A stretch of DNA of 64,000 nt, taken from NCBI RefSeq assembly GCF_008728635.1, contig NZ_CP044285.1:1488001-1552000 (forward strand), in the 5' to 3' direction. This document shows positions 26,769 through 35,320 of this stretch, one piece after another. Within the stretch, counting starts at the first letter, position 1. Each line of letters opens with the position of its first letter. The stretch is from Hymenobacter baengnokdamensis. GTDB taxonomy: Bacteria > Bacteroidota > Bacteroidia > Cytophagales > Hymenobacteraceae. Made by a program: the position numbers and the translations under genes. The notes beneath the pieces are model-generated. The model made no database searches. It saw nothing but the letters and a program-made list of their open reading frames with translations, and was not told where the DNA came from.

Positions 26769-28658
26769 TTACGAACCCTGAATCTCGGCGTTGTCGGGCG
26801 AGTTGCCAGCTAAGGGCGTATCCTGACGGGCCTTCAGCTTGTCTTCGCCAGCCTGACGCTCGGCGCCGGCCAGCTGGTCGCGCAGGGCACTCAGGGCGTC
26901 GAGGTCGCCGAGGGTGTTCTTGTCGGCCGGCTTCTTGAGGTCGCTCAATTTACCTTCACCTTGGGTAGCACCGCCAGCGGGAGCCTTCTTGGCGAACTTC
27001 GAGTTGGTGGTCTTGTTGCTTTCGTCCTCTTTGTTGTACACCGCAGTGTGCGAGAGCACGATGCGACGGTCATCCTTCGAGAACTCGGTAACGCGGAAGT
27101 CCAGCTGCTCGCCGTTTTCGGCGTTCGAGCCATCCTCCTTCACCAGGCCTTTGGGGTAAGCGAAGCCCTCGATGCCGTAAGGCAATTCGAGTACCGCGCC
27201 CCGGTCCGACTTCTCGGTGATGGTCGCCTTGTGCACCGAGCCGGGGGTGAATACCGTCTGGAAAGTATCCCAGGGGTTTTCTTCCAGCTGCTTCACGCCC
27301 AGGGCGAGGCGGCGGGCCGACATATCCAGCTCGAGTACTACTACGTCGAGCTTGTCGCCTACTTTCACCACTTCCGAAGGGTGCTTCACTTTCTTGGTCC
27401 ACGACAGGTCCGACACGTGCACGAGGCCATCCACGCCTTCTTCCAGCTCCACGAACAGGCCGAAATTGGTGAGGTTGCGCACGGCGCCGCTGTGCTTGGT
27501 GCCTACGGCAAACTTCTCAGCGAAGTCGGCGCGGGTCCACGGGTCTTCGGTCAATTGCTTGATACCCAGGCTCATCTTGCGGTCTTCGCGGTCCAGAGTC
27601 AGTACCACTGCCTCTACCGTGTCGCCCTGCTTGATGAAGTCCTGCGGGTTGCGCAGGTGCTGGCTCCAGCTCATTTCCGATACGTGAATCAGGCCTTCCA
27701 CGCCCGGTACCACTTCCATGAACGCGCCGTAGTCGGCCACGTTCACGATGCGGCCCTGCACGCGCGAGCCGGGGCCGAGGTCGGCCGGCAGTGAATCCCA
27801 CGGGTGAGGCGTCAGCTGCTTCAGGCCCAGCGAGATGCGCTTCTTGGCTTCGTCGAAGTCGAGCACCACCACGTTGAGTTTCTGGTCGAGCTGCAGTGCC
27901 TCGCTCGGGTGAGCGATGCGGCCCCACGAAATATCCGTGATGTGCAGCAGACCATCGACCCCGCCGAGGTCGATGAACACGCCGAAGTTGGTCATGTTCT
28001 TGATGTTGCCTTCCAGAATCTGCCCTTTTTCGAGGTTATTCAGGATGGCTTCGCGCTGCTGCTCGAGGTCCTTCTCGATGAGGACTTTGTGCGACACCAC
28101 CACGTTGTCGAAAGCGGCGTTGATTTTCACCACTTTCACTTCCATGCGGCGGCCAACGTAGATGTCGAAGTCGCGGATGGGCTTCACGTCAATCTGCGAG
28201 CCGGGGAGGAAGGCTTCCACGCCATCCATCTCCATGATGAGGCCGCCCTTGGTGCGGCGCTTCACCACGCCTTCCAGCACGGTATCATTCTCCAGAGCCG
28301 CGTAAATCGCGTTCCAGGCCTGCTTAATCTTCGCTTTCTTACGGCTCAGGATGAGCTGGCCGTTGGTATCTTCCTGGTCTTCGATAAACACGTCAACCTC
28401 GTCGCCAACCTTGAGGTCGGGCAGGTCACGGAATTCGCTCAGCGGCACGAGGCCATCCGATTTGAAGCCGATATTCAGGATGACATCGCGGTCGGTAATG
28501 CCCACCACGGTGCCTTTAATTACCTCTTCCTCCTGAACGGTGGTGAGGGTGTCGCTGTACATTTTTTCCAGCTCAGCGCGCTGGTCGGCATTGTAGTTAC
28601 CCCCAAAGCCGCTGGCATCGACATTGTCCCAGTCGAAATCGTCAATCAATTCTGCCAT
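26769..28658 (-). CDS. rpsA: 30S ribosomal protein S1
   Basis: 629 residues from ATG 28658 (MAELIDDFDWDNVDASGF); the upstream open frame is non-conserved. Six S1 RNA-binding domains are spaced at ~85-residue intervals, seen in repeated motifs such as KNMTNFGVFIDLGGVDGLLH, NVADYGAFMEVVPGVEGLIH and RNLTNFGLFVELEEGVDGLV. The acidic N-terminus and charged low-complexity tail are usual in this phylum. S1 binds mRNA at the 30S subunit and helps initiation, although Bacteroidota often lack strong Shine-Dalgarno sites. Promoter at 28770, terminator at 26715-26748. Confidence 0.95.
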   Translation of the reverse strand: MAELIDDFDWDNVDASGFGGNYNADQRAELEKMYSDTLTTVQEEEVIKGTVVGITDRDVILNIGFKSDGLVPLSEFRDLPDLKVGDEVDVFIEDQEDTNGQLILSRKKAKIKQAWNAIYAALENDTVLEGVVKRRTKGGLIMEMDGVEAFLPGSQIDVKPIRDFDIYVGRRMEVKVVKINAAFDNVVVSHKVLIEKDLEQQREAILNNLEKGQILEGNIKNMTNFGVFIDLGGVDGLLHITDISWGRIAHPSEALQLDQKLNVVVLDFDEAKKRISLGLKQLTPHPWDSLPADLGPGSRVQGRIVNVADYGAFMEVVPGVEGLIHVSEMSWSQHLRNPQDFIKQGDTVEAVVLTLDREDRKMSLGIKQLTEDPWTRADFAEKFAVGTKHSGAVRNLTNFGLFVELEEGVDGLVHVSDLSWTKKVKHPSEVVKVGDKLDVVVLELDMSARRLALGVKQLEENPWDTFQTVFTPGSVHKATITEKSDRGAVLELPYGIEGFAYPKGLVKEDGSNAENGEQLDFRVTEFSKDDRRIVLSHTAVYNKEDESNKTTNSKFAKKAPAGGATQGEGKLSDLKKPADKNTLGDLDALSALRDQLAGAERQAGEDKLKARQDTPLAGNSPDNAEIQGS

Positions 28659-28769
28659 GTAATAGCAGGTCCCTAAGCTACTGAACGCCACCGCCGGAAC
28701 CCAGGGCGGAGCGCATTTTGAGTTGGTTCCGGGAATGTTGATTCCCGACCTGCCGCCTTGACAGGGCCG

Positions 28770-28777
28770 CAAAGGTA
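28770..28777 (-). promoter_or_regulatory. -7 box upstream of rpsA (TACCTTTG)
   Basis: On the minus strand TACCTTTG matches TAnnTTTG. No clear TTG -33 box is seen 17-20 bases upstream. The predicted transcript would have a leader of about 105 bases before the ATG at 28658. Confidence 0.55.
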
Positions 28778-28797
28778 CGGATTTTCAGTGGGTTTTG

Positions 28798-29418
28798 CTA
28801 CTGCTCTTCCGTAACTGATTCACCCTTATTCCACTTTACCCAATAAGTTCTTGCTGTTTGGTTGAAATAAGTACACATAATCCGGTCGGCCGCTTCCAGC
28901 CGGTTAGCATGGGTAGCAATCAACTCTTTCGAAGCAAGCGGCTGATTTATTTCGGCTAGGAGCTTACGAATGCATTTGCGCGCTACCGCTGGCTCAAATG
29001 GACCTTTCATCTTACGAATAAACTCGATACAAACCCACGTGACTTCATCGAAGCCCGTTCTTGTTAAAAGCAGGTGCACAAATTGCGGTAGGAATGCAGT
29101 ACAATCGAAGTTATGCAGTTCCAGCGGCCAGAGATAGCCTGACCGATAACCCTCATTTTCTGGCGCCGCTGCTGCTTGTAATAATGGCCGAATGATTCGA
29201 GGGTCTTTGGTTGCGGCCAGTAGCTTGGCAGCATGATGTTTAGCGGCTTGAGTAGTAGCAGACTTGACCAACTTAAGCAATGTCGGAATAGACTTCGCTA
29301 TTGGTATTGCCATACTAGCCAATACTGTTGTGAGCTCGCTTTGCAATACTGAGCCAGCTTCAGCTTCTTTCAATTCTTTGCGTAGTTGCTGACGCGTTGT
29401 GAGTTGTCGTTTGCTCAT
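28798..29418 (-). CDS. HEAT-repeat-like protein, function unknown
   Basis: 206 residues from ATG 29418. The sequence is mostly amphipathic helices, with HEAT-like pairs (AAKHHAAKLLAATKDPRIIR followed by PLLQAAAAPEN). No catalytic motif, signal peptide or membrane segment is seen. The base composition is unlike the neighbours: 25 of 60 bases are G or C at 28801-28860, in a region otherwise near 60%. It lies between rpsA and the precorrin-2 dehydrogenase gene, starting 24 bases after the stop of the latter. It could have been acquired; its role is unknown. Confidence 0.6.
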   Translation of the reverse strand: MSKRQLTTRQQLRKELKEAEAGSVLQSELTTVLASMAIPIAKSIPTLLKLVKSATTQAAKHHAAKLLAATKDPRIIRPLLQAAAAPENEGYRSGYLWPLELHNFDCTAFLPQFVHLLLTRTGFDEVTWVCIEFIRKMKGPFEPAVARKCIRKLLAEINQPLASKELIATHANRLEAADRIMCTYFNQTARTYWVKWNKGESVTEEQ

Positions 29419-29441
29419 TTGAAGGATAAGAAACTTTATTA

Positions 29442-30128
29442 CTACTCTGGCCGGCGAAACAGCCGGCTGGCCAGCAGCGCGCCAGCCGCCAGCAGTGCCC
29501 CCGTTGCCACGCGCCGCCACTTCTTCGTAGCCGGCGACTCATACGCCTTGCCGCCGGCCAGCTCGGCCGTCACGGCGTTGAGCGATTTGACCTTGGCAGC
29601 GAAATCGCCGGCCACCTTGCCCCGGATAACCGTCATCTGCTCAAGCACTTCGTCCAACTCGTCGGGCAGGGCTTCCTCCAGCATGGCGCGCACGCGCTTG
29701 GCCACGGTGGGCGACTTGCCATTGGTGGAGATGGCGACCTTGAGCTGGCCTTTCTGCACCACTGAGGAGAGGTAAAAGTCGCAGAGGTCGGGCGTGTCGG
29801 CCACGTTCACGAGCAGGCGGCGCTGGCGGGCCGCGGCCTTGATGCGGCGGTGCAGGGCCGGGTCGTCGGTGGCGGCGAAGACGATATCGGCCGCCTCGAG
29901 GTCGGTTTCGAGCCAGCCGCGCTCACTAAGCTGAATGCGCGGGTGGCGAGCTGCCAGGGCGCGCAGCTCGGGTAAAAACGCGAGGCTAACTACCGTAACC
30001 GCCGTTTCGGGGCTGCTGCGCAGGATGGCGGTGAGCTTTTCCAGGCCCACGTTGCCGCCGCCCACGAGCAGCACGCGCAGGGTTTGGAGCTTGAGAAAGA
30101 CGGGGAAGAGGGGGTTCTGGTCGGGCAT
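29442..30128 (-). CDS. Precorrin-2 dehydrogenase/sirohydrochlorin ferrochelatase (siroheme synthase N-terminal half, Met8-like)
   Basis: 228 residues from ATG 30128. The N-terminal Rossmann motif VLLVGGGNVGLEKL, then FAATDDPALHRRI and VNVADTPDLCDFYL, identify the CysG N-terminal/Met8 family. It oxidises precorrin-2 to sirohydrochlorin with NAD+ and inserts iron to make siroheme. A C-terminal hydrophobic stretch (ATGALLAAGALLASRLF) is present. Siroheme is the cofactor of assimilatory nitrite and sulfite reductases; remnants of a SUMT gene and a nitrite-reductase-like gene lie just upstream (30220-30757). Confidence 0.88.
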   Translation of the reverse strand: MPDQNPLFPVFLKLQTLRVLLVGGGNVGLEKLTAILRSSPETAVTVVSLAFLPELRALAARHPRIQLSERGWLETDLEAADIVFAATDDPALHRRIKAAARQRRLLVNVADTPDLCDFYLSSVVQKGQLKVAISTNGKSPTVAKRVRAMLEEALPDELDEVLEQMTVIRGKVAGDFAAKVKSLNAVTAELAGGKAYESPATKKWRRVATGALLAAGALLASRLFRRPE

Positions 30129-30145
30129 ACCGTGAAGGTAAAGCT

Positions 30146-30223
30146 GTAGCGTGGACTCTGCGAGTCCGCGCGTGGCGCCGTTCGCCGAGCAACCCACGCG
30201 CGGACTCGCGGAGTCCACGCTAC
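30146..30223. repeat. Palindromic repeat, GGACTC/GAGTCC family, copy 1
   Basis: 30-base arms 30146-30175 and 30194-30223 are reverse complements with one mismatch, around an 18-base spacer. Each arm also holds a smaller hairpin, GGACTC-TGC-GAGTCC and GGACTC-GCG-GAGTCC. A related copy is at 40451-40480. It overlaps the end of the decayed rubredoxin-like frame. It looks like a dispersed REP-type element. Confidence 0.75.
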
Positions 30224-30494
30224 TTACTAGCTGGCCAGCGTGCGCTGGCCAAAAGTTCCGGGGGCGCTCCGTAGGTAGGGCAGCAGTAGTAGGCTAGCTC
30301 GCCAACCGGAGTGCCCGGCGCAATACCCTGGGCGGGCTCGCCGTGCCGCTCATCGCACACGGTGCGGCCTGCTGCTCATAAAACTGGTCGCGGAGCTGGG
30401 TGAGATATCAGGGCAGATTTTCGCGGCTCACCTTTTTGCGAAAGCTGATAAAGTTCTTGCTATCAGAGTTGAAGTCGTGGATTTGCAGAATTTC
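30220..30494 (-). pseudogene. Decayed 3' end of a nitrite-reductase/rubredoxin-type gene
   Basis: On the minus strand one frame reads EILQIHDFNSDSKNF, then SFRKKVSRENLP, a stop, and YLTQLRDQFYEQQA; another frame then gives VCDERHGEPAQGIAPGTP, GELAYYCCPTYGAPPEL and ends at 30220. The second part matches rubredoxin (xxYDxxxGxPxxGIAPGT ... CPxCGA) but the first Cys pair is shortened and CPxCG has become CPTYG. With at least one in-frame stop and a frame change, no functional product is likely. Rubredoxin-like tails of this kind accompany siroheme nitrite reductases in Bacteroidota; that identity is inference from these fragments. Confidence 0.6.
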
Positions 30495-30512
30495 AAGCTA
30501 CTTGGCGTGCCG

Positions 30513-30757
30513 TCTGGTCTGAAGAAGGCGGTCGAGTTGGCTGCGGCGCGAAAAAGCATTGCGTGGGCCGCCACTTACGCGGCCAAAGGCTGGGGCCCCA
30601 CACCCGCCGCCGTGGTGCCGCATACTTCGCTGCCTCAGCGCAAAGTAGCTATCGGCCGCGTGCAGGACCAGCCAGCGCTGGTAGCGGCGCAGGGCATTAC
30701 CTACCCAGCTATTATTTTTATCGGCGAGGCAGTAGGGTAGGGCGCGAGCTGCAATGA
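30513..30757 (+). pseudogene. Decayed 3' end of uroporphyrinogen-III C-methyltransferase (SUMT/CobA)
   Basis: The plus-strand frame from 30513 reads SGLKKAVELAA, YAAKGWGPTPAAVVPHTSLP, QRKVAIGRVQD and GITYPAIIFIGEAVG, which fits the C-terminus of SUMT (GWxxTPAAVV...SLPxQxxxxG...SxPAxIxxGxVV). A stop after GEAVG is followed in another frame by VGRELQ, so the end is frameshifted, and the N-terminal two thirds (the SAM-binding part) are absent. SUMT makes precorrin-2, the substrate of the dehydrogenase at 29442. This is a remnant and not a working gene. Confidence 0.7.
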
Positions 30758-30777
30758 TAGTAAACCGGGCCGGCGTG

Positions 30778-32154
30778 CTAGCTTTTGGGCCTGTCTTTCA
30801 GCTCTTTTAAGGCCGCCTCGAGCACGGTGTCGCGGCCGGCGCGTGTGTCGCGCACGGTGGGGCGCACCAGTACCTGCGGCTGCACGCCCACGCCCACAAA
30901 TTCTTTGCCGTCGGCATACGAGTCACGCTTGGTGCAGATGCGCGCCGCGCCGCCGCCCGGCAGCGTAAAAAACAGCGGCTGCCCGGTGCTGCCGCCCGTG
31001 GGCTCGCCCACTATTTTGCCGCGCTTCATTTGGTCGAAGGCCACGGCAAAGTCCTCGGCCGCTGAGAAGGAGCGGGCGCTGGTGAGCACGAGCACTGGCC
31101 GGGTATAGGGCGCGGTACCTTTAGGGTCGAAAGAATCGACCGGCTCCGAATACCAGCGCGGGTCCCGTTGCCAGGCCCGAAACGCGGGGTGGTAGTCGCG
31201 CGTCATCCAGCGCGAAGTCTGAAACGGCTTGTCGGTGAGGTAGCTGAGTACGTCGTAGCCCAGCTCGCTGCTGCCGCCGCCGTTGTTGCGCACATCCAGA
31301 ATAAGGGCGCTGGCCTGGCTAATTTGCGGGTAAGCGGCAGCAAAGAGCCTGGGCAGGCTGTCGTTGTCAAAGGCATTCAGCGCTACGTAGGCCACGTTGC
31401 CGGGCAGCAGCCGGAAGCGCAGTGCGGGCAGCCGAACTTTCTCCACGTCCGAATACCCGCTGCGCGCCACCGTCTGTTTAAACGTGTGGCCTTTCGCGTC
31501 TTGCAGCGTCAGGGCCAGGGGCTGGTCGGCTTTGCCACTGAGCAGGGTGTAGGTATAAGTGCGCACGTCGCGGTCCTGGGGCGTGGAGGCACTTTGGCCA
31601 GCGGCTCGCGACTGGCCGTATTGGCGGGCCGGTACGCCATCAATGGCCACCACCTCCACCCCCGGCACCAGGCCCTGCCGCCGCAGCGTGGCACTGCGCA
31701 CTTCCGTGATAAGTACTTTATCCTCAATGAGCGCCGTGCGTAGGGGCGGGCGCTCGTTCTGGCTCTCCTTGGGGTCGTAAGGTTCGTACACGTTGGTGTG
31801 GCCGTCGTGCAGCTGGGCGCACATTTCCTGCAGCACCTGGTAGTAGGCGAGGGTAGTAGGCGCCGCTTTCACCTTCGGGATGGTGGCCAGGTACAGGCTG
31901 TCCCACGACAGCTTCGGCACCTTGTCGAAGAAGGCGAAATTGTACTTGGCCTCGGCCCAAAACCGCGACAAGCCCGCTACCTTCTCTTCCTCGCTGAGGG
32001 TGGGCCGGTAAGCCGTTTTCCAAACCGGGTCGTCCCAGAGGCGCTTCTCGGTTTGGGCCTGCGCGGCGGTATATGGCACATAAACCGGCGTCTGCGCCAA
32101 GCCCGGCAAGGTGCTCAGCGTAAGAAAAAGTGCGGGTAGCCAGCGGGTAGTCAT
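30778..32154 (-). CDS. S41 family peptidase, exported
   Basis: 458 residues with a signal peptide (MTTRWLPALFLTLSTLPGLAQ). An N-terminal helical part (LSRFWAEAKYNFAFFDKVP) precedes a PDZ-like region (GLVPGVEVVAIDGVPA) and the S41 tail-specific protease core: VAYVALNAF, ALILDVRNNGGGSSELGYD and VLVLTSARSFSAAEDFA with the catalytic Ser, then KRGKIVGEPTGGSTGQP. It is a periplasmic serine peptidase of unknown substrate. The family is common in several copies in Bacteroidota. Confidence 0.85.
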   Translation of the reverse strand: MTTRWLPALFLTLSTLPGLAQTPVYVPYTAAQAQTEKRLWDDPVWKTAYRPTLSEEEKVAGLSRFWAEAKYNFAFFDKVPKLSWDSLYLATIPKVKAAPTTLAYYQVLQEMCAQLHDGHTNVYEPYDPKESQNERPPLRTALIEDKVLITEVRSATLRRQGLVPGVEVVAIDGVPARQYGQSRAAGQSASTPQDRDVRTYTYTLLSGKADQPLALTLQDAKGHTFKQTVARSGYSDVEKVRLPALRFRLLPGNVAYVALNAFDNDSLPRLFAAAYPQISQASALILDVRNNGGGSSELGYDVLSYLTDKPFQTSRWMTRDYHPAFRAWQRDPRWYSEPVDSFDPKGTAPYTRPVLVLTSARSFSAAEDFAVAFDQMKRGKIVGEPTGGSTGQPLFFTLPGGGAARICTKRDSYADGKEFVGVGVQPQVLVRPTVRDTRAGRDTVLEAALKELKDRPKS

Positions 32155-32194
32155 AAATTAAATGAAAGAGTCTTTTAGGGAAAGGGTAGGGTAG

Positions 32195-32251
32195 AAAACG
32201 CTGCCAGTACCGCCAGCTACCGGCCGATATTACCGCTGGCGGCCGCGTTTT
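32195..32251 (-). terminator. Hairpin terminator after the DUF4202 gene
   Basis: AAAACGC (32195-32201) pairs with GCGTTTT (32245-32251), and CCGCCAGC (32210-32217) with GCTGGCGG (32235-32242) inside. It lies three bases after the minus-strand DUF4202 stop. Confidence 0.6.
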
Positions 32252-32254
32252 ATT

Positions 32255-32848
32255 TTAAGCCAGCGCTTTGGTTATCAGCGCCTGCGCTTCGGGTGTGAAG
32301 GGTAGCTGCAAGGCCAGCGCGTGGCCACGCGTAGTCATCTTGGGCCAGGTTTTCTGCACAATCTCAATCACCTTTTCCTCGGGGTGCTGGGTGGCGAAGG
32401 GCAGAAAATAGTATTCTAGGAACACTAGGCAGATAACGTCTTCCAGTAGCTGCACCTCGGGGTCGTCTTTGAGGCGCAGCTTCTGCACCAGCTGCTGTAC
32501 GCGCTCAATTGCGGCAGGCTCGTAGCCGGCCTGGGCCATGAGCCCGCCGGCCAGCTCGGCATGAAATTTCTTGAGCGTATTGCGCCATTGATGGTAGCCG
32601 GGGCGCGTCAGCGGAAAATCCTGGCGCGGAATGGCCCAGCGCCGGATGTGCTGGCAGCGGGCAGCCAGCTGCACGGCTTCGGGCGCATCGGGCGCCACGT
32701 GGGCGAGGCAGGCCGTCATGCGCCGGGCGTAGAGCAGCTCCTTGGGCTCGGGCTGGCCGGCCTCGTTAAGCTCCTGATTCGGGTCTTCGCCGTTGGCCAG
32801 GTCAAACAAGCGGAAGGCTTCAGCCAGACGAGCAGAGTTGTTAAACAT
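32255..32848 (-). CDS. DUF4202 family protein
   Basis: 197 residues. The sequence matches DUF4202: NSARLAEAFRLFDLANGEDP, then LYARRMTACL, HIRRWAIPRQDFPLTRPGYH and EDVICLVFLEYYF. It is all-helical and cytoplasmic, with conserved Arg/His residues that recall HD-type proteins, but no activity is established. In my recollection DUF4202 genes often lie near nitrate/nitrite assimilation genes, which would fit the decayed fragments 1.5 kb away; this is weak inference. Confidence 0.75.
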   Translation of the reverse strand: MFNNSARLAEAFRLFDLANGEDPNQELNEAGQPEPKELLYARRMTACLAHVAPDAPEAVQLAARCQHIRRWAIPRQDFPLTRPGYHQWRNTLKKFHAELAGGLMAQAGYEPAAIERVQQLVQKLRLKDDPEVQLLEDVICLVFLEYYFLPFATQHPEEKVIEIVQKTWPKMTTRGHALALQLPFTPEAQALITKALA

Positions 32849-32908
32849 ATTAAAAAATATATGTTTACTGTAAAATAAGCTAATTCAATTAAATTCAATC
32901 ACGCCATC

Positions 32909-34141
32909 CTACTGCGTAGCTACGCTGGCGGGCTCGGGTAGCGGCAATCCGTCGCGCAGCAGCGGGCGCAGCTCCGACAGGGGCAGAAACACCCGCACCT
33001 CGCCCTGGGCGTAGGACGCGATTTCGTAGGGCTGATAAATAAACACAACGCCGCCGGTGGTCAGAAATACGTTGTGGGTAACCGGCATTGTGTTCACAAG
33101 CAGCTGCTTATCGAGCGGCTCCTCGGGCTTGAGGCCCACGAGCGGACGCACAGCCCGGCCCAGCAAAGTTGGTAGCTGCCGGGCCGCAGCCGGCTGAAAA
33201 ATATCGGCATAGCGCAGGCGGTGGCCGGTGCGCAGGTCGTAGCTGGCACCTGTCGTAGCATAAGTGCCGTGGGCCCCGCCCCTGAACTCGTAATGGAAGA
33301 ACGCCAGGCTTAGCAGGTTGGGCTGGCGGCAGAGCACGTAGGTGGCGGTTTGGTCTTCGTAGTTGAGGCCGGGCGCGTAAGCGCCAATGCCAGCGGTATC
33401 GGCGGGGGCCAGGCGGCTATCAGCGGCATCTTCGTGGTAGGTCTTGAAAAAATCCTGCCGTAGCTGCTTGTACAAGGCGGGCAGCGTAGTGGTTGGAATG
33501 CCGTCGATGCTATCGCCGCGCAAGTCGCGCAGTATGCTGATGGTTAGCGCCTCACGCAGCTCACTGGGGCCACTGGCAGGCACCAGGGCTTGCAGGCTGA
33601 TGTGGCCCACTGGTGATTTTGGTTGCCTGGGGTAAGCCGCTACCGAGTCGGCAAAGTAGCGTACTGCAAACGTAAGCGCCCCGGCCGCCGGCTGCACCCG
33701 TCGCAGCCGCACCGGCTGCCCGCCTACCGTGCCGGCCAGGTCGGCCCGGCCCGGCTGCCGCCGCAGGCGCCAGTACAGGCTATTGCCATTGGGGTCAATG
33801 GCTTTTTCCGGACTAATCTCAAAGAGCACAACGCTATCGGCGGCCGGGCTGGGCAGGCCCTGCAAGGCGTACGGGTGGCCGTCGGAGCCGTAGTAGCTGC
33901 CAAAGCGGCCCGCGGTGCTGGTGGCATCAAAGCTGCGTGGGGCCGTTACGAGGTGCAGGGTAAGGCTATCGGCCTGCCCCGGCAGCAACAGCCGGTATAT
34001 CTGGTAAGAGGTGCCGGGCGAGCTACTTGCCGTGGCTGCCGGGGCAACCGTGGGCGCAGTTTGCTGCGTAGTGGAGCTGGGCTGCGGGTTGCAGGCCGCC
34101 AGCCCAAGCAGCCCGGCCAGGACGTACACAGAGCATTTCAT
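32909..34141 (-). CDS. Lipoprotein with DUF3298/DUF4163-type domain
   Basis: 410 residues. MKCSVYVLAGLLGLAAC ends in a lipobox (Cys17), followed by a low-complexity Ser/Thr/Pro linker. The C-terminal part has the DUF3298 pattern: LLSLAFFHYEFRGGAHGTYA, SYDLRTGHRLRYADIFQP and VVFIYQPYEIASYAQGE. Proteins of this type (RsiV-like) are envelope proteins of unknown role. It faces the divergent hydrolase gene at 34330. Confidence 0.78.
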   Translation of the reverse strand: MKCSVYVLAGLLGLAACNPQPSSTTQQTAPTVAPAATASSSPGTSYQIYRLLLPGQADSLTLHLVTAPRSFDATSTAGRFGSYYGSDGHPYALQGLPSPAADSVVLFEISPEKAIDPNGNSLYWRLRRQPGRADLAGTVGGQPVRLRRVQPAAGALTFAVRYFADSVAAYPRQPKSPVGHISLQALVPASGPSELREALTISILRDLRGDSIDGIPTTTLPALYKQLRQDFFKTYHEDAADSRLAPADTAGIGAYAPGLNYEDQTATYVLCRQPNLLSLAFFHYEFRGGAHGTYATTGASYDLRTGHRLRYADIFQPAAARQLPTLLGRAVRPLVGLKPEEPLDKQLLVNTMPVTHNVFLTTGGVVFIYQPYEIASYAQGEVRVFLPLSELRPLLRDGLPLPEPASVATQ

Positions 34142-34329
34142 AGCGCAAAAGACGCACCCAGAGCGCAGTTATGCTGCCGGGCCTGCCAAAGTCGCCGCCG
34201 AGAATCCCCGGCCGACCAGCACCGGGCTTTTCCAATAAAATAAAGTGCGCCGGCAAATCCTTACGGCGAAGTAGGGCGTACCTGAAAGCCAGTGCTCTTT
34301 TTCCACAAAAAAACAACTTTCCCCCACGT

Positions 34330-35238
34330 ATGAATTTCATCAAAGCCGGCCAGGATGGCCAGGGCAAACCAATCGAGCTACACTATTGCGATTACGGGCA
34401 GGGCGACCCGATTGTGCTTATCCACGGCTGGCCGCTGAGTGCGGCTTCGTGGGAATACCAGCTGGCCGAGCTGCCCTTGCACGGCAAGCGCGTAATAGCC
34501 TACGACCGCCGGGGCTTTGGTCATTCTTCCAAGCCCTGGGACGGCTACGCCTACGACACACTGGCCGACGACCTCAAGGCCGTGCTCGACGAGCTGAACC
34601 TGCAAAACGTGACGCTCGTCGGCTTCTCGATGGGTGGCGGCGAAGTGGCCCGCTACATGAGCCGCCACCACGGCGCCCGCGTAAAAAATGTAATTTTCGT
34701 GAGTGCCGTAACGCCCTACCTCCTGAAAACCGAGGATAACCCCGATGGCGTCGATAAATCGGTGTTTGACGGCATGATGGAGGGCCTGGGCAAAGACCGT
34801 CCCGGGTTTCTCAACACTTTTGGCAAAAAATTCTACGGGGTAGGGCTGGTGAGCAAGCCGGTAAGCCAGGCTGCCCTCGACTGGAGCCAGAGCCTGGCGC
34901 TGCAGGCCTCGCCCCGCGCCACCACGGCCTGCGTAAAAGCCTGGAGCGAAACCGACTTCCGTAAAGACCTGGCGACGATAAAAGTGCCGGCTTTGTTCAT
35001 CCACGGCTCGTCTGACGAAACCGTGCCCCCGCAGGTGAGTGCCGAGCGGGCGGTGAAGCTGGTGCCCGGTGCCGTGCTCCGGCTGTACGATGGCGAGCCC
35101 CACGGCCTCAACGTAACGGCCAAAGACCGCCTCAACCGCGACATTCTGCTTTTTGCCAACGGCCACGAAGTCCCCAAGGATTTTGATAAGGATGCCTACG
35201 CAGCGGCGCGCGACGATGACAACCTAACTACTTACTAG
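34330..35238 (+). CDS. Alpha/beta hydrolase, non-heme chloroperoxidase/esterase type
   Basis: 302 residues from ATG 34330. The oxyanion loop HGWPLSAASWEYQL, nucleophile elbow GFSMGGG (Ser100), acid region FIHGSSDETVPP and catalytic His in EPHGLN form a complete triad. The pattern RVIAYDRRGFGHS is typical of non-heme chloroperoxidase-like esterases. The natural substrate is not known. A bidirectional terminator follows at 35267-35298. Confidence 0.88.
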   Translation: MNFIKAGQDGQGKPIELHYCDYGQGDPIVLIHGWPLSAASWEYQLAELPLHGKRVIAYDRRGFGHSSKPWDGYAYDTLADDLKAVLDELNLQNVTLVGFSMGGGEVARYMSRHHGARVKNVIFVSAVTPYLLKTEDNPDGVDKSVFDGMMEGLGKDRPGFLNTFGKKFYGVGLVSKPVSQAALDWSQSLALQASPRATTACVKAWSETDFRKDLATIKVPALFIHGSSDETVPPQVSAERAVKLVPGAVLRLYDGEPHGLNVTAKDRLNRDILLFANGHEVPKDFDKDAYAAARDDDNLTTY

Positions 35239-35266
35239 GTTTATATAGCATTTTTACTATACAATG

Positions 35267-35298
35267 AAAAACTCCCGGCCGGCAGGTCGGGAGTTTTT
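35267..35298. terminator. Bidirectional hairpin terminator
   Basis: AAAAACTCCCG (35267-35277) pairs with CGGGAGTTTTT (35288-35298) and is flanked by further T's. It lies between the plus-strand hydrolase and the minus-strand HNH gene. Confidence 0.82.
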
Positions 35299-35320
35299 TT
35301 AGGTGCAGGCTTCGGCGGGG

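Noticed and set aside
30477..30740. 87-codon plus-strand frame as a small intact gene
   Set aside because: It matches only the C-terminal third of SUMT and is followed by a frameshifted tail, so it is treated as a remnant.
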